Shown piece by piece: positions 36,564 through 45,869 of a DNA stretch of 64,000 nt. Location of the stretch: positions 32,912 through 96,911 of the forward strand of contig NZ_BMHQ01000013.1 of NCBI RefSeq assembly GCF_014641195.1. The letters are read 5' to 3'. Every line of letters starts with the position of its first letter. Position 1 is the first letter of the stretch. The notes beneath the pieces were generated by a model that worked only from the letters and a program-made list of their open reading frames with translations, had not been told where the DNA came from and searched no databases. The translations under genes were made by a program, and so were the position numbers. Source of the stretch: Marinithermofilum abyssi. GTDB taxonomy: Bacteria > Bacillota > Bacilli > Thermoactinomycetales > DSM-45169.

Positions 36564-36739
36564 AAAGGGCTGACACCTCCAAAATGGGATGAATGGATTG
36601 TAACCGGATGGAAAGGGAAGGGACCAAACGGAACAGTCAGAAAAGTTTATAAAAGTATATCTAGGATAACACGAATGCAGGAGGGGAACAAGGAGAACTG
36701 AATCCTTTCATACTATGGCGCATTTCATGCATGGTGTTC

Positions 36740-36774
36740 AAAAAAACAAATCCCCCTTTTTGCAGGGGGAGATT
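36740..36774 (-). terminator. Terminator of the truncated hemoglobin gene
   Basis: AATCCCCCT pairs with AGGGGGAGATT (one bulge); the minus strand continues with TTGTTTTTT. Confidence 0.8.
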
Positions 36775-36807
36775 CGTGTAAAACAGATGATCAGGTTTCC
36801 TTTTCAA

Positions 36808-37203
36808 CTAAGCCTCCGGCGTCCCTTCCGGCTGATTAATCATGTGATGGGCAGTGTACATCAAGCGGCTCCAGATTTCCTCCCGGACGGAACCCTTGAT
36901 CCCGGCATCGTCCAGTGCCTTGGACATGCAAGACAGCCATGCCTGAGCGCGTCGGGGTGTGATCGGAAACGGCAGGTGTCTGGCCCGGAGCCGCGGATGG
37001 CCGTATTGTTCGCTGTAGAGGGGAGGCCCTCCGAAAAACTGTGTGAGGAACAAGTACTGCTTGTTCATTACTGGTTGGATGTCATCGGGAAACAAGGGAG
37101 CCAAGTCCGGATGCTGTTGTACCCGGGGATAAAAGGATTCCACGATGGCACGGATGGTGTCCGCTCCGCCGATTCGCTCATAAATGGTGACGGGTGTGTC
37201 CAT
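36808..37203 (-). CDS. Truncated hemoglobin (trHbO, YjbI-like)
   Basis: 131 residues from ATG 37203 behind AGAGGTGA; GTG 37212 lies inside the ribosome-binding site. Group II features are present: TIYERIGGADTIRAIVESFY at the N terminus, QYLFLTQFFGGPPLYSEQYG, and the proximal-His segment GHPRLRARHLPFPI, with a Trp in QAWLSCMSKAL. It binds heme and oxygen; proposed roles are oxygen or NO handling. It is adjacent to hemL and transcribed in the same direction, so a heme-related transcription unit is possible. Confidence 0.9.
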   Translation of the reverse strand: MDTPVTIYERIGGADTIRAIVESFYPRVQQHPDLAPLFPDDIQPVMNKQYLFLTQFFGGPPLYSEQYGHPRLRARHLPFPITPRRAQAWLSCMSKALDDAGIKGSVREEIWSRLMYTAHHMINQPEGTPEA

Positions 37204-37287
37204 GGGGTTCACCTCTTCCTTCTATTTATTTCACCCTTCATCCTATATTCATGAAGCTTCATCATTTGACCAATGAAAGGTCGAAGA

Positions 37288-37340
37288 AGACCAGGTTCCG
37301 TCAGCTGTTGCGGAACAGCTTGAGCGGACCTGGTCAGTTT
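37288..37340. terminator. Hairpin between hemL and the truncated hemoglobin gene
   Basis: GACCAGGT... and ...ACCTGGTC enclose an inner hairpin; TTTTTT follows on the plus strand and TTCTTC on the minus strand. It may end the hemL transcript, only partly. Confidence 0.5.
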
Positions 37341-37362
37341 TTTCTCCGCCCGGTAAAATGAC

Positions 37363-38661
37363 TCAGGACTCTTTGGCCATCTGTTTAAAGGAACGCTCCA
37401 CGGCACGCAGGGTATGAGCCACGTCTTCCTCGGTATGGGCGGTGGTCAGGAACCAGGCTTCATACTTGGACGGTGCCAGATAGACTCCTTCTTCCAACAA
37501 CAATTGGAAAAAGCGGGCGAACTTTTCTCCGTCTGCCGACTGAGCTCCGTCGTAATCCGTTACCGGTTTCTCCGTGAAGTAGACGGTTAATGCGCCGCCT
37601 TTGCGGTTGATTTGGACCGGTATCTGATATTGGTCGGCATGTTCACGGATGCCTTCTTCCAGCGATTGGCCCATCCGATCCAAGCGCTCATAGGTCCCCG
37701 GCTGGGACAGGGTGGAGAGGCAGGCGATTCCCGCCGAGATGGACAAGGGGTTGCCGGCCATCGTGCCTGCTTGGTAGGTGGGACCCATGGGAGCCACTTT
37801 TTCCATGATGTCCCTTCGTCCGCCGTATGCGCCGATGGGAAGGCCGCCGCCGATAATTTTGCCGAGGGCGGTCAGATCGGGTTCCACTCCGTACAACGTT
37901 TGTACACCACCGTAATGAAAACGGAAAGCGGTGATGACCTCGTCGTAAATGACAAGTGCACCGGCATCGTGGGCCTGTTGGTTGACCGACTCCAGAAAGC
38001 CCGGGGCAGGCTCCACAATGCCGAAGTTTCCTACAAGGGGTTCCACCAAGACGGCTGCTACCTGATCTCCCCAATGATCCAATGCTTCGCTGAGAGCATC
38101 CGGGTTGTTAAAGGGGACGGTGATCACTTCCTTGGCGATGCTGCCCGGAATTCCGGCGCTGTCCGGGGTTCCCAATGTGGAAGGGCCGGAACCTGCTGCC
38201 ACCAGTACCAAATCCGAATGTCCGTGATAGCATCCGGCAAACTTGATGATTTTATCCCGGCCCGTATAGGCTCGGGCCAGACGGATGGTCGTCATTACCG
38301 CTTCAGTGCCGCTGTTGACGAAACGAAGCTGTTCACAGGAAGGGATGGCCTCCCGGATCATCTCTGCGAACCGGACTTCTTTTTCCGTCGGAGTGCCGTA
38401 CAATACCCCGTCAGTGGACGTTTCCATGATGGCGGCAGTGACTGCGGGGTGAGCATGTCCCAAAATAATCGGGCCGAACGCTGCCAAATAGTCGATGTAC
38501 CGGTTGCCGTCTTCATCCCAAAAATAAGCGCCTTTGGCCCGTTTCATAAAAACCGGTGCGTCCATACCCACCGCCTTAAAAGAACGGGAGGGACTGTTGA
38601 CGCCTCCCACAATGACATCCAATGCTTTTTCATATAATTGATTGGATCGATTCCGTTGCAA
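37363..38661 (-). CDS. hemL: Glutamate-1-semialdehyde 2,1-aminomutase
   Basis: 432 residues from TTG 38661, behind AAAGGAGG. It forms 5-aminolevulinate, the heme precursor, by PLP-dependent transamination. Typical motifs: [50 protein letters not shown] and the PLP Lys268 in [19 protein letters not shown]. In B. subtilis the paralogue gsaB sits just upstream of ygaF-perR, as hemL roughly does here. No hemAXCDB genes are nearby, which supports the gsaB-type assignment. Confidence 0.95.
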   Translation of the reverse strand: MQRNRSNQLYEKALDVIVGGVNSPSRSFKAVGMDAPVFMKRAKGAYFWDEDGNRYIDYLAAFGPIILGHAHPAVTAAIMETSTDGVLYGTPTEKEVRFAEMIREAIPSCEQLRFVNSGTEAVMTTIRLARAYTGRDKIIKFAGCYHGHSDLVLVAAGSGPSTLGTPDSAGIPGSIAKEVITVPFNNPDALSEALDHWGDQVAAVLVEPLVGNFGIVEPAPGFLESVNQQAHDAGALVIYDEVITAFRFHYGGVQTLYGVEPDLTALGKIIGGGLPIGAYGGRRDIMEKVAPMGPTYQAGTMAGNPLSISAGIACLSTLSQPGTYERLDRMGQSLEEGIREHADQYQIPVQINRKGGALTVYFTEKPVTDYDGAQSADGEKFARFFQLLLEEGVYLAPSKYEAWFLTTAHTEEDVAHTLRAVERSFKQMAKES

Positions 38662-38693
38662 GGTGCTGCCTCCTTTTGTTCAACTCCGCTCTT

Positions 38694-38723
38694 ATTGTAT
38701 CGGGGAGAAGGCGACAGGAGCAA
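38694..38723 (-). promoter_or_regulatory. Possible hemL promoter
   Basis: Minus strand TTGCTC (38723-38718) and TACAAT (38699-38694), 18 bases apart, about 35 bases before the TTG start. The rest of the 344-base gap up to 39005 shows no gene or clear element. Confidence 0.4.
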
Positions 38724-39005
38724 GGGAGAGGGTTCCTCACGGTTTGCCAGAAAACGAGGATGCATTCACAGCATTGGGCAAAAGAGTCGAAGAGATCCTA
38801 CAAGTTTGTCATTAATCCGAGGATTTTTTGTCGATTACAGGCGAATCGGGTGAGGAAAATTGTAGAAACATGTCTGTACGCTTCTCCATGCCTGTGGTAT
38901 TCTGAAAATGGTGCTCTCTAAGTGTTTCGTGTATTTTTTCCTTTAAACAACTTTTAACGATAGATTTGTTACAGGTCACGCATCAAGTAATTGGGGGAGA
39001 GGACG

Positions 39006-40091
39006 TTGTCGTTCTTTACTGTGGGGGAATTGTATCGGGATACATATCACATTCAACATGTCGAGCCTTTTTTTAACGGAGAGTGGGCCGTCGCTGAATC
39101 GGAAGGCAATCTGTTTTACCTGCAGCATGCACAGCTGCAAAAGCCGGCACCGCCTCGTTCCGTACAGCAGTACTTGGCTCTCAGCCACCCTATGATCCTT
39201 CCCTATCAGCAAGTGTATACGGAGGAGAGGTCCCTGGTCTTTATCCGTCCCTATGAACCCATAGAAGAACGCTTGGATCAGCGCATCCATCGCGGAGGGT
39301 TGGATGAGGATCAGATTTTGGACTGGGTCAAAAGTCTGCTGGAATTGGAGCCCCTGTTGAAGGGACAGCCCCTTCCGATGTACACCTTGCTGCATCCCGG
39401 CAACATCGTCATCTTGCCAAACGGTTCGCTGCAAGTGTGGTATTGCGGGGTATCGGGCCGCACATTGCCGGACCCGACACTGGATTGGGGCTCATTGTTG
39501 TACATGATGTTTACCGGCCGTCTGTTGGACGAACCTATAACCAAGCTGTCTGGAGACGAAGGGTTTTCTAAACATTTGAACCGGTTAATCCAGCGCAGCT
39601 TCAAACATGATGCGAATCATGTACGGGATCAGATTGAGACCTATTTAAGAAAGAGGGATTCCACTAGCCTCTTCGACTCCCTCTTTGGCCGGTCCAAGCC
39701 AAAAGAGAGAAGCAAACCAGCTCCTTCCGACACGAAGGGCGCTTCCCTTCGGCAGCTGAGCTTGGAGGAAGAAGCGGAACGCCGTGAGCAGGAGCGCCTG
39801 GCGCGTGAAGAAGCGGAACGCCGTGAGCAGGAGCGTCTGGCACGTGAGGAAGCGGAACGGCGCGAGCAGGAGCGTCTGGCACGTAAGGAAGCGGAACGGC
39901 GCGAGCAGGAGCGTCTGGCACGTGAGGAAGCGGAACGGCGCGAGCAGGAGCGCCTGGCTTGTAAGGAAGCGAAACGCCGTGAGCAACAAAACCGGGTGTT
40001 GGAACGGTTGGCCCGGGAGCGCAAACAACACGATCAAATCGCTGCCCAACTGCAGGAATACGTCGATCACGTGTTTAATCGCACCTCCTAG
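39006..40091 (+). CDS. Degenerate protein-kinase-like protein with coiled-coil repeat tail
   Basis: 361 residues from TTG 39006 behind GGGGGAGAGG. Residues about 1-215 resemble a kinase-like fold without its catalytic residues: LSHPMILPYQQVYTEERSLVFI looks like the N-lobe/hinge, LLHPGNIVILPNGSLQVWYCG replaces the HRDxxxxN loop, and DPTLDWGSLLYMMFTGRLLDE resembles the activation-to-helix-F region. A linker (residues 215-250) leads to five perfect-length 13-residue repeats of the type EEAERREQERLAR, a highly charged helix or coiled coil, then a helical tail. No membrane segment. It is likely a pseudokinase scaffold; the partner is unknown. Confidence 0.72.
   Translation: MSFFTVGELYRDTYHIQHVEPFFNGEWAVAESEGNLFYLQHAQLQKPAPPRSVQQYLALSHPMILPYQQVYTEERSLVFIRPYEPIEERLDQRIHRGGLDEDQILDWVKSLLELEPLLKGQPLPMYTLLHPGNIVILPNGSLQVWYCGVSGRTLPDPTLDWGSLLYMMFTGRLLDEPITKLSGDEGFSKHLNRLIQRSFKHDANHVRDQIETYLRKRDSTSLFDSLFGRSKPKERSKPAPSDTKGASLRQLSLEEEAERREQERLAREEAERREQERLAREEAERREQERLARKEAERREQERLAREEAERREQERLACKEAKRREQQNRVLERLARERKQHDQIAAQLQEYVDHVFNRTS
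39768..39962 (+). repeat. 39-bp in-frame tandem repeat (five units)
   Basis: Five contiguous 39-bp units (starting at 39768, 39807, 39846, 39885 and 39924) encode EEAERREQERLAR with few changes (E to K, R to C). A sixth, diverged unit begins at 39963. DNA identity between units is high, so slippage or recombination can change the copy number. Confidence 0.9.
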
Positions 40092-40124
40092 GGAAAAAAA
40101 GGGAGTAGAACCCTAAGGAGGTGC
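40081..40124 (+). promoter_or_regulatory. Inverted repeat covering the lyase ribosome-binding site
   Basis: GCACCTCCTAGGG (40081-40093) pairs with CCCTAAGGAGGTGC (40111-40124) with one bulged base. The second arm contains the AAGGAGGTG ribosome-binding site of the following gene; the first contains the stop codon of the kinase-like gene. Ribosomes finishing the upstream gene would melt the stem. Confidence 0.55.
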
Positions 40125-40129
40125 ATTCG

Positions 40130-41542
40130 ATGGGAGAGACCTATCGTGTGCAAAGAGATTCGCTTGGAGAAGTGAAGGTTCCCCGGGATCGCTATTACGG
40201 AGCTCAGACGCAACGGGCGGTGGAAAATTTCCCGGTCAGCGGGTTGCGTTTGCCGCGGCCGTTTATCCGGGCCCAAGGCATCATCAAAGCTTCTACTGCT
40301 GTTGCTAACCAAAGGTGCGGCGACCTGGACCGGAGGGTGGCGGATGCGATCGTCCGGGCGGCGGAAGAAGTAGCGGAAGGAAAATGGGATGATCATTTTG
40401 TCGTGGATGTGTATCAGGCGGGGGCGGGCACTTCGCAAAACATGAATGCCAACGAAGTGATCGCCAACCGAGCGGCTGAGTTACTGGGCGGAGAAGTGGG
40501 TGATACTTTCCTGGTCCATCCCAATGATGACGTCAATCGGGGGCAGTCCACCAACGACACCATTCATGCAGCGATCAACATTTCCGCGGCAGAAGAGTTG
40601 ACAGATCAATTGCTGCCGGCCTTGGACAAACTGATCCATGCGTTGGAAAACAAGGCGAAAGTTTATAAAGATGTGGTCAAATCGGGTCGCACCCATTTGC
40701 AGGACGCCGTTCCGTTGCGGGTAGATCAGGAATTTTCCGGGTATATAGGCTCCTTGCGATACAGTGAGGAGGGGATCCGGGAATGCTTGCCCTTGTTGTA
40801 CCACATCGGATTGGGCGGCAATGCCGTGGGAACGGGGATCAATACACCACCTGGATTTGTAGAGACAGTGGTACAGGAAACAGCGAAGCGGACGGGACTC
40901 CCTTTTTGCCAGCCCTCCTACCCCTTTGCCTTTATGCAGAATACCGGAGCAGCGCTGAAAACCAGCAGTGCGCTAAAAAACTTGGCGGTGCATTTAGGTA
41001 AACTGGCCAGCGATTTACGGCTGTTGAGTTCGGGACCTCGAACCGGACTGGCGGAAGTGAAACTGCCTGCCGTACAACCCGGTTCGTCCATCATGCCCGG
41101 CAAAGTAAATCCCGTCATGGCGGAAATGATGAACATGATTGCTTCCCAGGTAATCGGAAATGATGCTTGTATCACTTCAGCCGGTGAGCATGCCCAGTTG
41201 GAATTGAATGTGATGATGCCGGTGATTGCCCACAATCTTCTGCATTCGATTCAGATCCTGACCAATGGGATGGAAACCTTCCGCATCCGTTGCATTGAAG
41301 GGATGGAAGTGGATGAAGATCGGTGCCGTTACTGGATGGAGCGATCTCTGGCCCTGGTGACGGCTTTAAATCCCTATATCGGATATGACCGGGCGGCGGA
41401 AGTGGCCAAAAAAGCATACCAGCAAGGGAAAACGGTCCGGGAAGTGGTTTTGGAAGAACAGGTGCTTTCCAAAGAGGAGGCCGACCGGATGTTGGATGGG
41501 GCCCAGATGATCCCCCCTGTCGATAGAGAGTCAAAAGAGTAG
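40130..41542 (+). CDS. Class II fumarase / aspartase-family lyase
   Basis: 470 residues from ATG 40130, behind a perfect AAGGAGGTG. Superfamily motifs: VPRDRYYGAQTQRAVENFPV, HPNDDVNRGQSTNDTIH, KSGRTHLQDAVPL and the signature GSSIMPGKVNPVMAEMMN with the catalytic Ser loop. The features are mixed: GRTHLQDA, MPGK and VTALNPYIGYD are fumarase-like, while NPV after MPGK and HAQLELNVMMPVIAH drift towards aspartase. It should reversibly add water or ammonia to fumarate; which of the two I cannot decide. Spo0M-like genes follow at 45 bases. Confidence 0.85.
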   Translation: MGETYRVQRDSLGEVKVPRDRYYGAQTQRAVENFPVSGLRLPRPFIRAQGIIKASTAVANQRCGDLDRRVADAIVRAAEEVAEGKWDDHFVVDVYQAGAGTSQNMNANEVIANRAAELLGGEVGDTFLVHPNDDVNRGQSTNDTIHAAINISAAEELTDQLLPALDKLIHALENKAKVYKDVVKSGRTHLQDAVPLRVDQEFSGYIGSLRYSEEGIRECLPLLYHIGLGGNAVGTGINTPPGFVETVVQETAKRTGLPFCQPSYPFAFMQNTGAALKTSSALKNLAVHLGKLASDLRLLSSGPRTGLAEVKLPAVQPGSSIMPGKVNPVMAEMMNMIASQVIGNDACITSAGEHAQLELNVMMPVIAHNLLHSIQILTNGMETFRIRCIEGMEVDEDRCRYWMERSLALVTALNPYIGYDRAAEVAKKAYQQGKTVREVVLEEQVLSKEEADRMLDGAQMIPPVDRESKE

Positions 41543-41587
41543 GAGCAGCAGGAGCATCAACAGCACGATGATTTTGGGGGTGCACAG

Positions 41588-42328
41588 ATGGTTTTTGATA
41601 AAGCATTGGCAAGTATCGGTATCGGAGCAGCCCGTGTGGATACCCGGTTGGAAAAGACGCAATTTCAGCCGGGTGAATTGGTCCGGGGAGAGATACTGGT
41701 TCGCGGGGGCCAAGCCGATCAACTGGTGGATGATATTTATCTTTTTTTGACGGTTCACTATTTGAAAAACGACAAAAAGATTCCGTATGTTTTGCAGAAG
41801 TATCAATTGAGCGAGTTCTTCGTCGTCAAAGCCGAGGAATACAAACTGATTCCATTCCAGATCCGGCTTCCCTTGGAAACGCCCATGTCCTGCGGGCGTT
41901 TCCCCATATATCTTAAAACGGGACTGGATATTAAGAAGGCCGTGGATCCCAAAGATGTGGACCGGATCGAAGTGTTTCCCCACCGGACGGTGGAGCGCAT
42001 TCTTGGAGAAATCGAGAAGGCTGATTTTATTTTGTATAAAGTGTTTAACGAGGAAGTCAAAGAGGGGGCCCTTCCCTTCGTTCAGATCTTCCAATTCCGT
42101 CCCTCGGGGCGGTATCACGGCTACCTGGATGAATTGAACCTGTACTTTGATCTGACAGCCCATGACGTGAGCATGTATGTGGAAATTCGCCGCGGGACGC
42201 AGCAATTGTCCACGTGCTTTGATTGGTCTTTGGAGGACCCCAATGCAACGTTCATGATGAAAGGAAATGGCGGGCAGCAGGAGGTAGCCGATCCGGTAGC
42301 CACGATTCAGTCGATGTTACGGAAATAA
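41588..42328 (+). CDS. Spo0M-like sporulation-control protein, paralogue 1
   Basis: 246 residues from ATG 41588, behind GGGGGTG. The Spo0M family has an arrestin-like beta-sandwich fold. Typical features: VDTRLEKTQFQPGELVRGEI, IPYVLQKYQLSEFF, FPIYLKTGLDIKKAVDPKDVDRIEV split over the two sheets, and GYLDELNLYFDL. B. subtilis Spo0M is 258 residues and affects sporulation and cell morphology. A close paralogue follows 20 bases later, probably in the same transcript as the lyase. Confidence 0.9.
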   Translation: MVFDKALASIGIGAARVDTRLEKTQFQPGELVRGEILVRGGQADQLVDDIYLFLTVHYLKNDKKIPYVLQKYQLSEFFVVKAEEYKLIPFQIRLPLETPMSCGRFPIYLKTGLDIKKAVDPKDVDRIEVFPHRTVERILGEIEKADFILYKVFNEEVKEGALPFVQIFQFRPSGRYHGYLDELNLYFDLTAHDVSMYVEIRRGTQQLSTCFDWSLEDPNATFMMKGNGGQQEVADPVATIQSMLRK

Positions 42329-42347
42329 GTCAGCGGGAGGGTGAAGG

Positions 42348-43106
42348 ATGTCCGTGTTCAGCAAAGCGTTGGCCAGCCTCGGAGTGGGGAACGCCAAAGT
42401 GGACACCCGTCTGAAACAGACCCAGTACCGGCAAGGGGGTGTCATTGAGGGCGAGGTGTTTATCCAAGGCGGTCAAGTAGAACAAGTTATCGATGAGATT
42501 TATCTCTATCTGGTCATTGTATACCATGAGGGGAAATCGCAAAAAGAATACGTGATGGAAGAATACCGCCTGTCCGAGCGTTTTCGAATCGGTCCGCGCG
42601 AAACCAAGGTGATTCCTTTTGATTTGACACTGCCTTTTGATACACCGGTGACTACGGGAGGCTGTCCCGTCTACCTGAAAACAGGACTGGATATCAAACG
42701 GGCGAAAGATCCGGACGATATGGACGGGATCGAAGTATTGCCCCATCCTCTGGTGGAAAAGGTCCTGCACGCGGTGGAGAAGATCGGGTTTCAGCTGCAT
42801 CATATTGAATTTGAATTTGAGCACTTTTATTCCCGTCATCCTTTTATTCAAGTGTTCCAGCTGAATCCTACAGGTACCTGGCAGGGAGAACTGGATCAGT
42901 TGGACCTGGTTTTCTATGTGGGCGAACATCAAATCGAAGTCATTATGCAGATCGACCGGAGTGCCAACGATCTGATGACTTCGCTGGAGGAAGCGTTGCA
43001 GCTCGATGCCCGTACGGTTCGTTTTTCCGTCACGGATCGTGATGTGCATGGCGGCACGGCCATGTTGGAAAAGAAACTGACCCAACTGATTCATGAAAAC
43101 TTGTGA
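42348..43106 (+). CDS. Spo0M-like sporulation-control protein, paralogue 2
   Basis: 252 residues from ATG 42348, behind GGGAGGGTG. It is the tandem copy of the preceding gene: VDTRLKQTQYRQGGVIEGEV, PVYLKTGLDIKRAKDPDDMD and GELDQLDLVFYVGEHQIEV align with it throughout, at visibly moderate identity. Two adjacent copies suggest an old duplication with divergence, perhaps partners in a heteromer. Confidence 0.9.
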   Translation: MSVFSKALASLGVGNAKVDTRLKQTQYRQGGVIEGEVFIQGGQVEQVIDEIYLYLVIVYHEGKSQKEYVMEEYRLSERFRIGPRETKVIPFDLTLPFDTPVTTGGCPVYLKTGLDIKRAKDPDDMDGIEVLPHPLVEKVLHAVEKIGFQLHHIEFEFEHFYSRHPFIQVFQLNPTGTWQGELDQLDLVFYVGEHQIEVIMQIDRSANDLMTSLEEALQLDARTVRFSVTDRDVHGGTAMLEKKLTQLIHENL

Positions 43107-43252
43107 TGTCTTTATCCCCGCAAGCCACCTGCTCCCGGAGAATATTGGAAAATGGTGGGGCATTGCTCGAAAGCCAAGAAGTCGTATGGTAAAATAACCA
43201 TGGAAGAAATCGGTCCGACCAATCCATTGCGGCCGGAAACGGAGTGAATCGG

Positions 43253-43969
43253 GTGAAGTTAAAAAACAAAGCGGCCGTTATCACGGGGGCAAGTCGAGGC
43301 ATCGGCGAAGCGATTGCCCGGGCATTTGCCCGGGAAGGTGTGGATTTGCTGCTGGTAGGCCGCAACAAGGCGGATATGGAAAATGTAGCTGAACATGTAC
43401 GTGGGCTGGGGCGCAAGTGCTTGGTTAGCGTGACGGATGTCACCCGGGAAGAGGAAGTGGCCCAGGCAGCGGAGATGGCCTTCGAGGCGTTCGGCAAGAT
43501 TGACATTCTTGTAAACAATGCGGGAATCGGTATTTTCAAGACGATTCAAGACATATCGGCCGACGAGTGGAACCGGGTGTTGGCCGTCAATCTGACGGGC
43601 CCTTTTTTGTTCACCAAGGCTGTACTGGATGCCATGATCGAACGAGGTCAAGGTCAGATTATCAATATTTCCTCGGATGTAGGGACACGGACGATTCCCA
43701 GAGGCTCTGCCTATTGTGCCAGTAAATTCGGGCTGGAAGGCTTTACGGGAGTATTGGCCAAAGAGGTGCGTAAGCTGGGGATTAAAGTGGGAGTGATTCG
43801 TCCGGGATTGACGGCTACATTCTTCGCCGGCAACCAACCGGACGATCCGGAAACCGATGGATGGCTTCATCCCGAAGATGTAGCGGAAGCCGCTGTTTAC
43901 ATGGCATCAGCATCTCGTCATGCCTTGGTGGATGAAATTGTCCTTCACCCGACCATTCAGGAATACTGA
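43253..43969 (+). CDS. Short-chain dehydrogenase/reductase (FabG-like)
   Basis: 238 residues from GTG 43253, ten bases after GGAG; GTG 43244 lies too close to that site. SDR motifs are complete: cofactor loop TGASRGIGEAIA, NNAGIG, INISS and the catalytic Tyr/Lys of SAYCASKFG. The length fits 3-oxoacyl-ACP-reductase-like SDRs. The Arg in the cofactor loop suggests NADP(H). The substrate is unknown; it stands alone between terminators. Confidence 0.9.
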   Translation: MKLKNKAAVITGASRGIGEAIARAFAREGVDLLLVGRNKADMENVAEHVRGLGRKCLVSVTDVTREEEVAQAAEMAFEAFGKIDILVNNAGIGIFKTIQDISADEWNRVLAVNLTGPFLFTKAVLDAMIERGQGQIINISSDVGTRTIPRGSAYCASKFGLEGFTGVLAKEVRKLGIKVGVIRPGLTATFFAGNQPDDPETDGWLHPEDVAEAAVYMASASRHALVDEIVLHPTIQEY

Positions 43970-44001
43970 GGTACTAAATAGATACATCTGGATTGGGCAC
44001 T

Positions 44002-44026
44002 GGCATCCCGAAGGGGGTGCCTTTTT
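44002..44026 (+). terminator. Terminator after the SDR gene
   Basis: GGCATCCC / GGGGTGCC stem (one G-U), GAAG tetraloop, then TTTTT. Confidence 0.85.
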
Positions 44027-44069
44027 ATGGACCGACGAAAGAGCGGGTAATCGGAAAGCGGGTGTAGAT

Positions 44070-45077
44070 ATGAACAGTATTGAAGCAAAAGGATTAACTA
44101 AAGAGTTTAAGGTATACCAGAGCCGTTCAGGACTTGCCGGGGCCTTCCGGGATCTATTTAATCGCCAGTACCGGACGATCCGGGCAGTGAATGGGATCGA
44201 CCTGACCATTGAGCCGGGAGAAATCGTGGGATATATCGGGGAAAACGGTGCAGGCAAATCGACCACGATTAAAATGCTGACGGGCATTTTGGAGCCGACA
44301 GCCGGCCAGCTCCGCGTCAACGGTTACGATCCGCACCGGCAACGAGAGGAGTTTGTCCGTACCATCGGGGTGGTTTTCGGTCAACGCAGCCAACTGTGGT
44401 GGGATATCGCCGTGCGTGAATCCTTCCGACTTCTCAAGAAGCTGTACCGTATCCCGGATGAGACCTATCGCCGTCATATGGACCGGATCATTGAGGTGCT
44501 GGACATCGGCGCTTTATTGGATCAGCCGGTACGGAAATTGAGCTTGGGTCAGCGGATGCGGTGTGAACTGGCAGCGGCGCTTATTCATCAACCGCGGCTG
44601 TTGTTTTTGGATGAACCGACGATTGGTTTGGATGTACTGGTAAAGGAAAATATTCGCCGTTTCCTGCGGCAGATCAATGAAGAATACGGGACGACGGTAT
44701 TGTTGACCACCCACGACTTGTCCGATATCGAGGCGTTGTGTTCCCGAGTGATCATGCTGGATCAGGGAAATATCATCTATGATGGAGGTTTGGCGGAACT
44801 GCGCGCCCAATGGGGCGGAGGCCGCAAAATCATTCTGGACTTGGCGGAACCGGCTGAACTGTCCCAGCTTACGGAAAAAACCGAGGGACTCTCTGTGATA
44901 TGGGAGCGACATGGGGAGACTCGGTTCTTGATCCGGTTGGAGAACGGCAAAACGAGCGTGTCGGAGGTACTTTCCAGGCTGGTTTCCGCGGTGGCCGTCC
45001 GGGATATTCAGATCGAAGAAGCCACCACGGAAGAAATCGTGCGCAAAATCTATCAGGAGGGGATGGCGGATGCTTAA
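44070..45077 (+). CDS. ABC-2 type transporter ATPase subunit
   Basis: 335 residues from ATG 44070; the ribosome-binding site GCGGGTG is modest. Walker A is GENGAGKSTT, signature LSLGQRMRCELAAAL, Walker B LLFLDEPTIGLD, and the switch His is in LLTTHDLSDI. The long N-terminal region and the FGQRSQLWWD Q-loop match the uncharacterised COG4586 group, which pairs with two permeases as here. Its stop overlaps the next start. The substrate is unknown. Confidence 0.92.
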   Translation: MNSIEAKGLTKEFKVYQSRSGLAGAFRDLFNRQYRTIRAVNGIDLTIEPGEIVGYIGENGAGKSTTIKMLTGILEPTAGQLRVNGYDPHRQREEFVRTIGVVFGQRSQLWWDIAVRESFRLLKKLYRIPDETYRRHMDRIIEVLDIGALLDQPVRKLSLGQRMRCELAAALIHQPRLLFLDEPTIGLDVLVKENIRRFLRQINEEYGTTVLLTTHDLSDIEALCSRVIMLDQGNIIYDGGLAELRAQWGGGRKIILDLAEPAELSQLTEKTEGLSVIWERHGETRFLIRLENGKTSVSEVLSRLVSAVAVRDIQIEEATTEEIVRKIYQEGMADA

Positions 45078-45864
45078 TACTTACCTGGAACTGATCCGCA
45101 TCCGCTTTCTGATGATGCTGGCCTACCGGGTCAATTACTACAGCGGGATTATTATCTACAGCTTAAATATCGGTGTATATTATTTCCTCTGGATGGCCAT
45201 TTACGGCGATGCCGGCTCGATCCGGGACATGACTGCGGTGCAGATGGCGACGTATATCGCGGTGGCCTGGATGTCCCGCGCCTTCTATTTCAATAATCTC
45301 GACCGAGAAATCGCTCGGGAGATTCGGGACGGCACGGTAGCGGTGCAATTGATTCGACCCTACCACTATCTAGGGGTCAAAATGGCCCAAGGCTTTGGAG
45401 AAGGGCTGTTCCGCCTCCTGCTGTTTAGTGTTCCCGGCATGGCCGTGGTTTCCCTGGTCTTTCCCATCGAATTGCCGGGAATCGGCGAACGCTGGCTGTG
45501 GTTTGTGGTCAGCCTGCTGATCGGGTTTGTGATCAACTCGCAAATCAATATGTTCACAGGGTTGATGGCTTTCTACATTATGAACAACGAAGGGCTGATC
45601 CGTGCCAAAAGAGTGATCGTGGATCTGTTGTCGGGCTTGATTCTGCCGATCAGTTTTTATCCCGAATGGGCACAGCGCATTCTTACCTATCTGCCATTCC
45701 AGGCGATCAGTTATCAGCCCAGTACGATTTTGGCCAAAGGGATGGCGAGGGGAGAGATTGCTCACGTACTGTTGACACAATGGATTTGGGCGGTCGTGTT
45801 GTGGATACCGATCCAATTGCTGTGGATCCATGCTCGACGCCGGCTGATCGTGCAAGGGGGGTGA
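45070..45864 (+). CDS. ABC-2 type permease, subunit 1
   Basis: 264 residues, starting inside the ATPase stop region (ATG 45070). Six membrane helices; AREIRDGTVAVQLIRPYHYL and ILPISFYPEWAQRILTYLPF are typical of the COG4587-type permease. It forms a heterodimeric channel with the next gene product, driven by the preceding ATPase. Confidence 0.88.
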   Translation: MLNTYLELIRIRFLMMLAYRVNYYSGIIIYSLNIGVYYFLWMAIYGDAGSIRDMTAVQMATYIAVAWMSRAFYFNNLDREIAREIRDGTVAVQLIRPYHYLGVKMAQGFGEGLFRLLLFSVPGMAVVSLVFPIELPGIGERWLWFVVSLLIGFVINSQINMFTGLMAFYIMNNEGLIRAKRVIVDLLSGLILPISFYPEWAQRILTYLPFQAISYQPSTILAKGMARGEIAHVLLTQWIWAVVLWIPIQLLWIHARRRLIVQGG

Positions 45865-45869
45865 CGGCC

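Noticed and set aside
39768..39962. 39-bp units considered as a CRISPR array
   Set aside because: Units are contiguous and in frame with no spacers.
39641..40070. Two long minus-strand frames of over 120 codons across the 39-bp repeat
   Set aside because: They are antisense shadows caused by the repeat's codon use (LLLAPFRFLTCQT-type pattern).
40081..40124. Stem-loop read as a terminator of the pseudokinase gene
   Set aside because: No U-run follows; the second arm is the next gene's ribosome-binding site.
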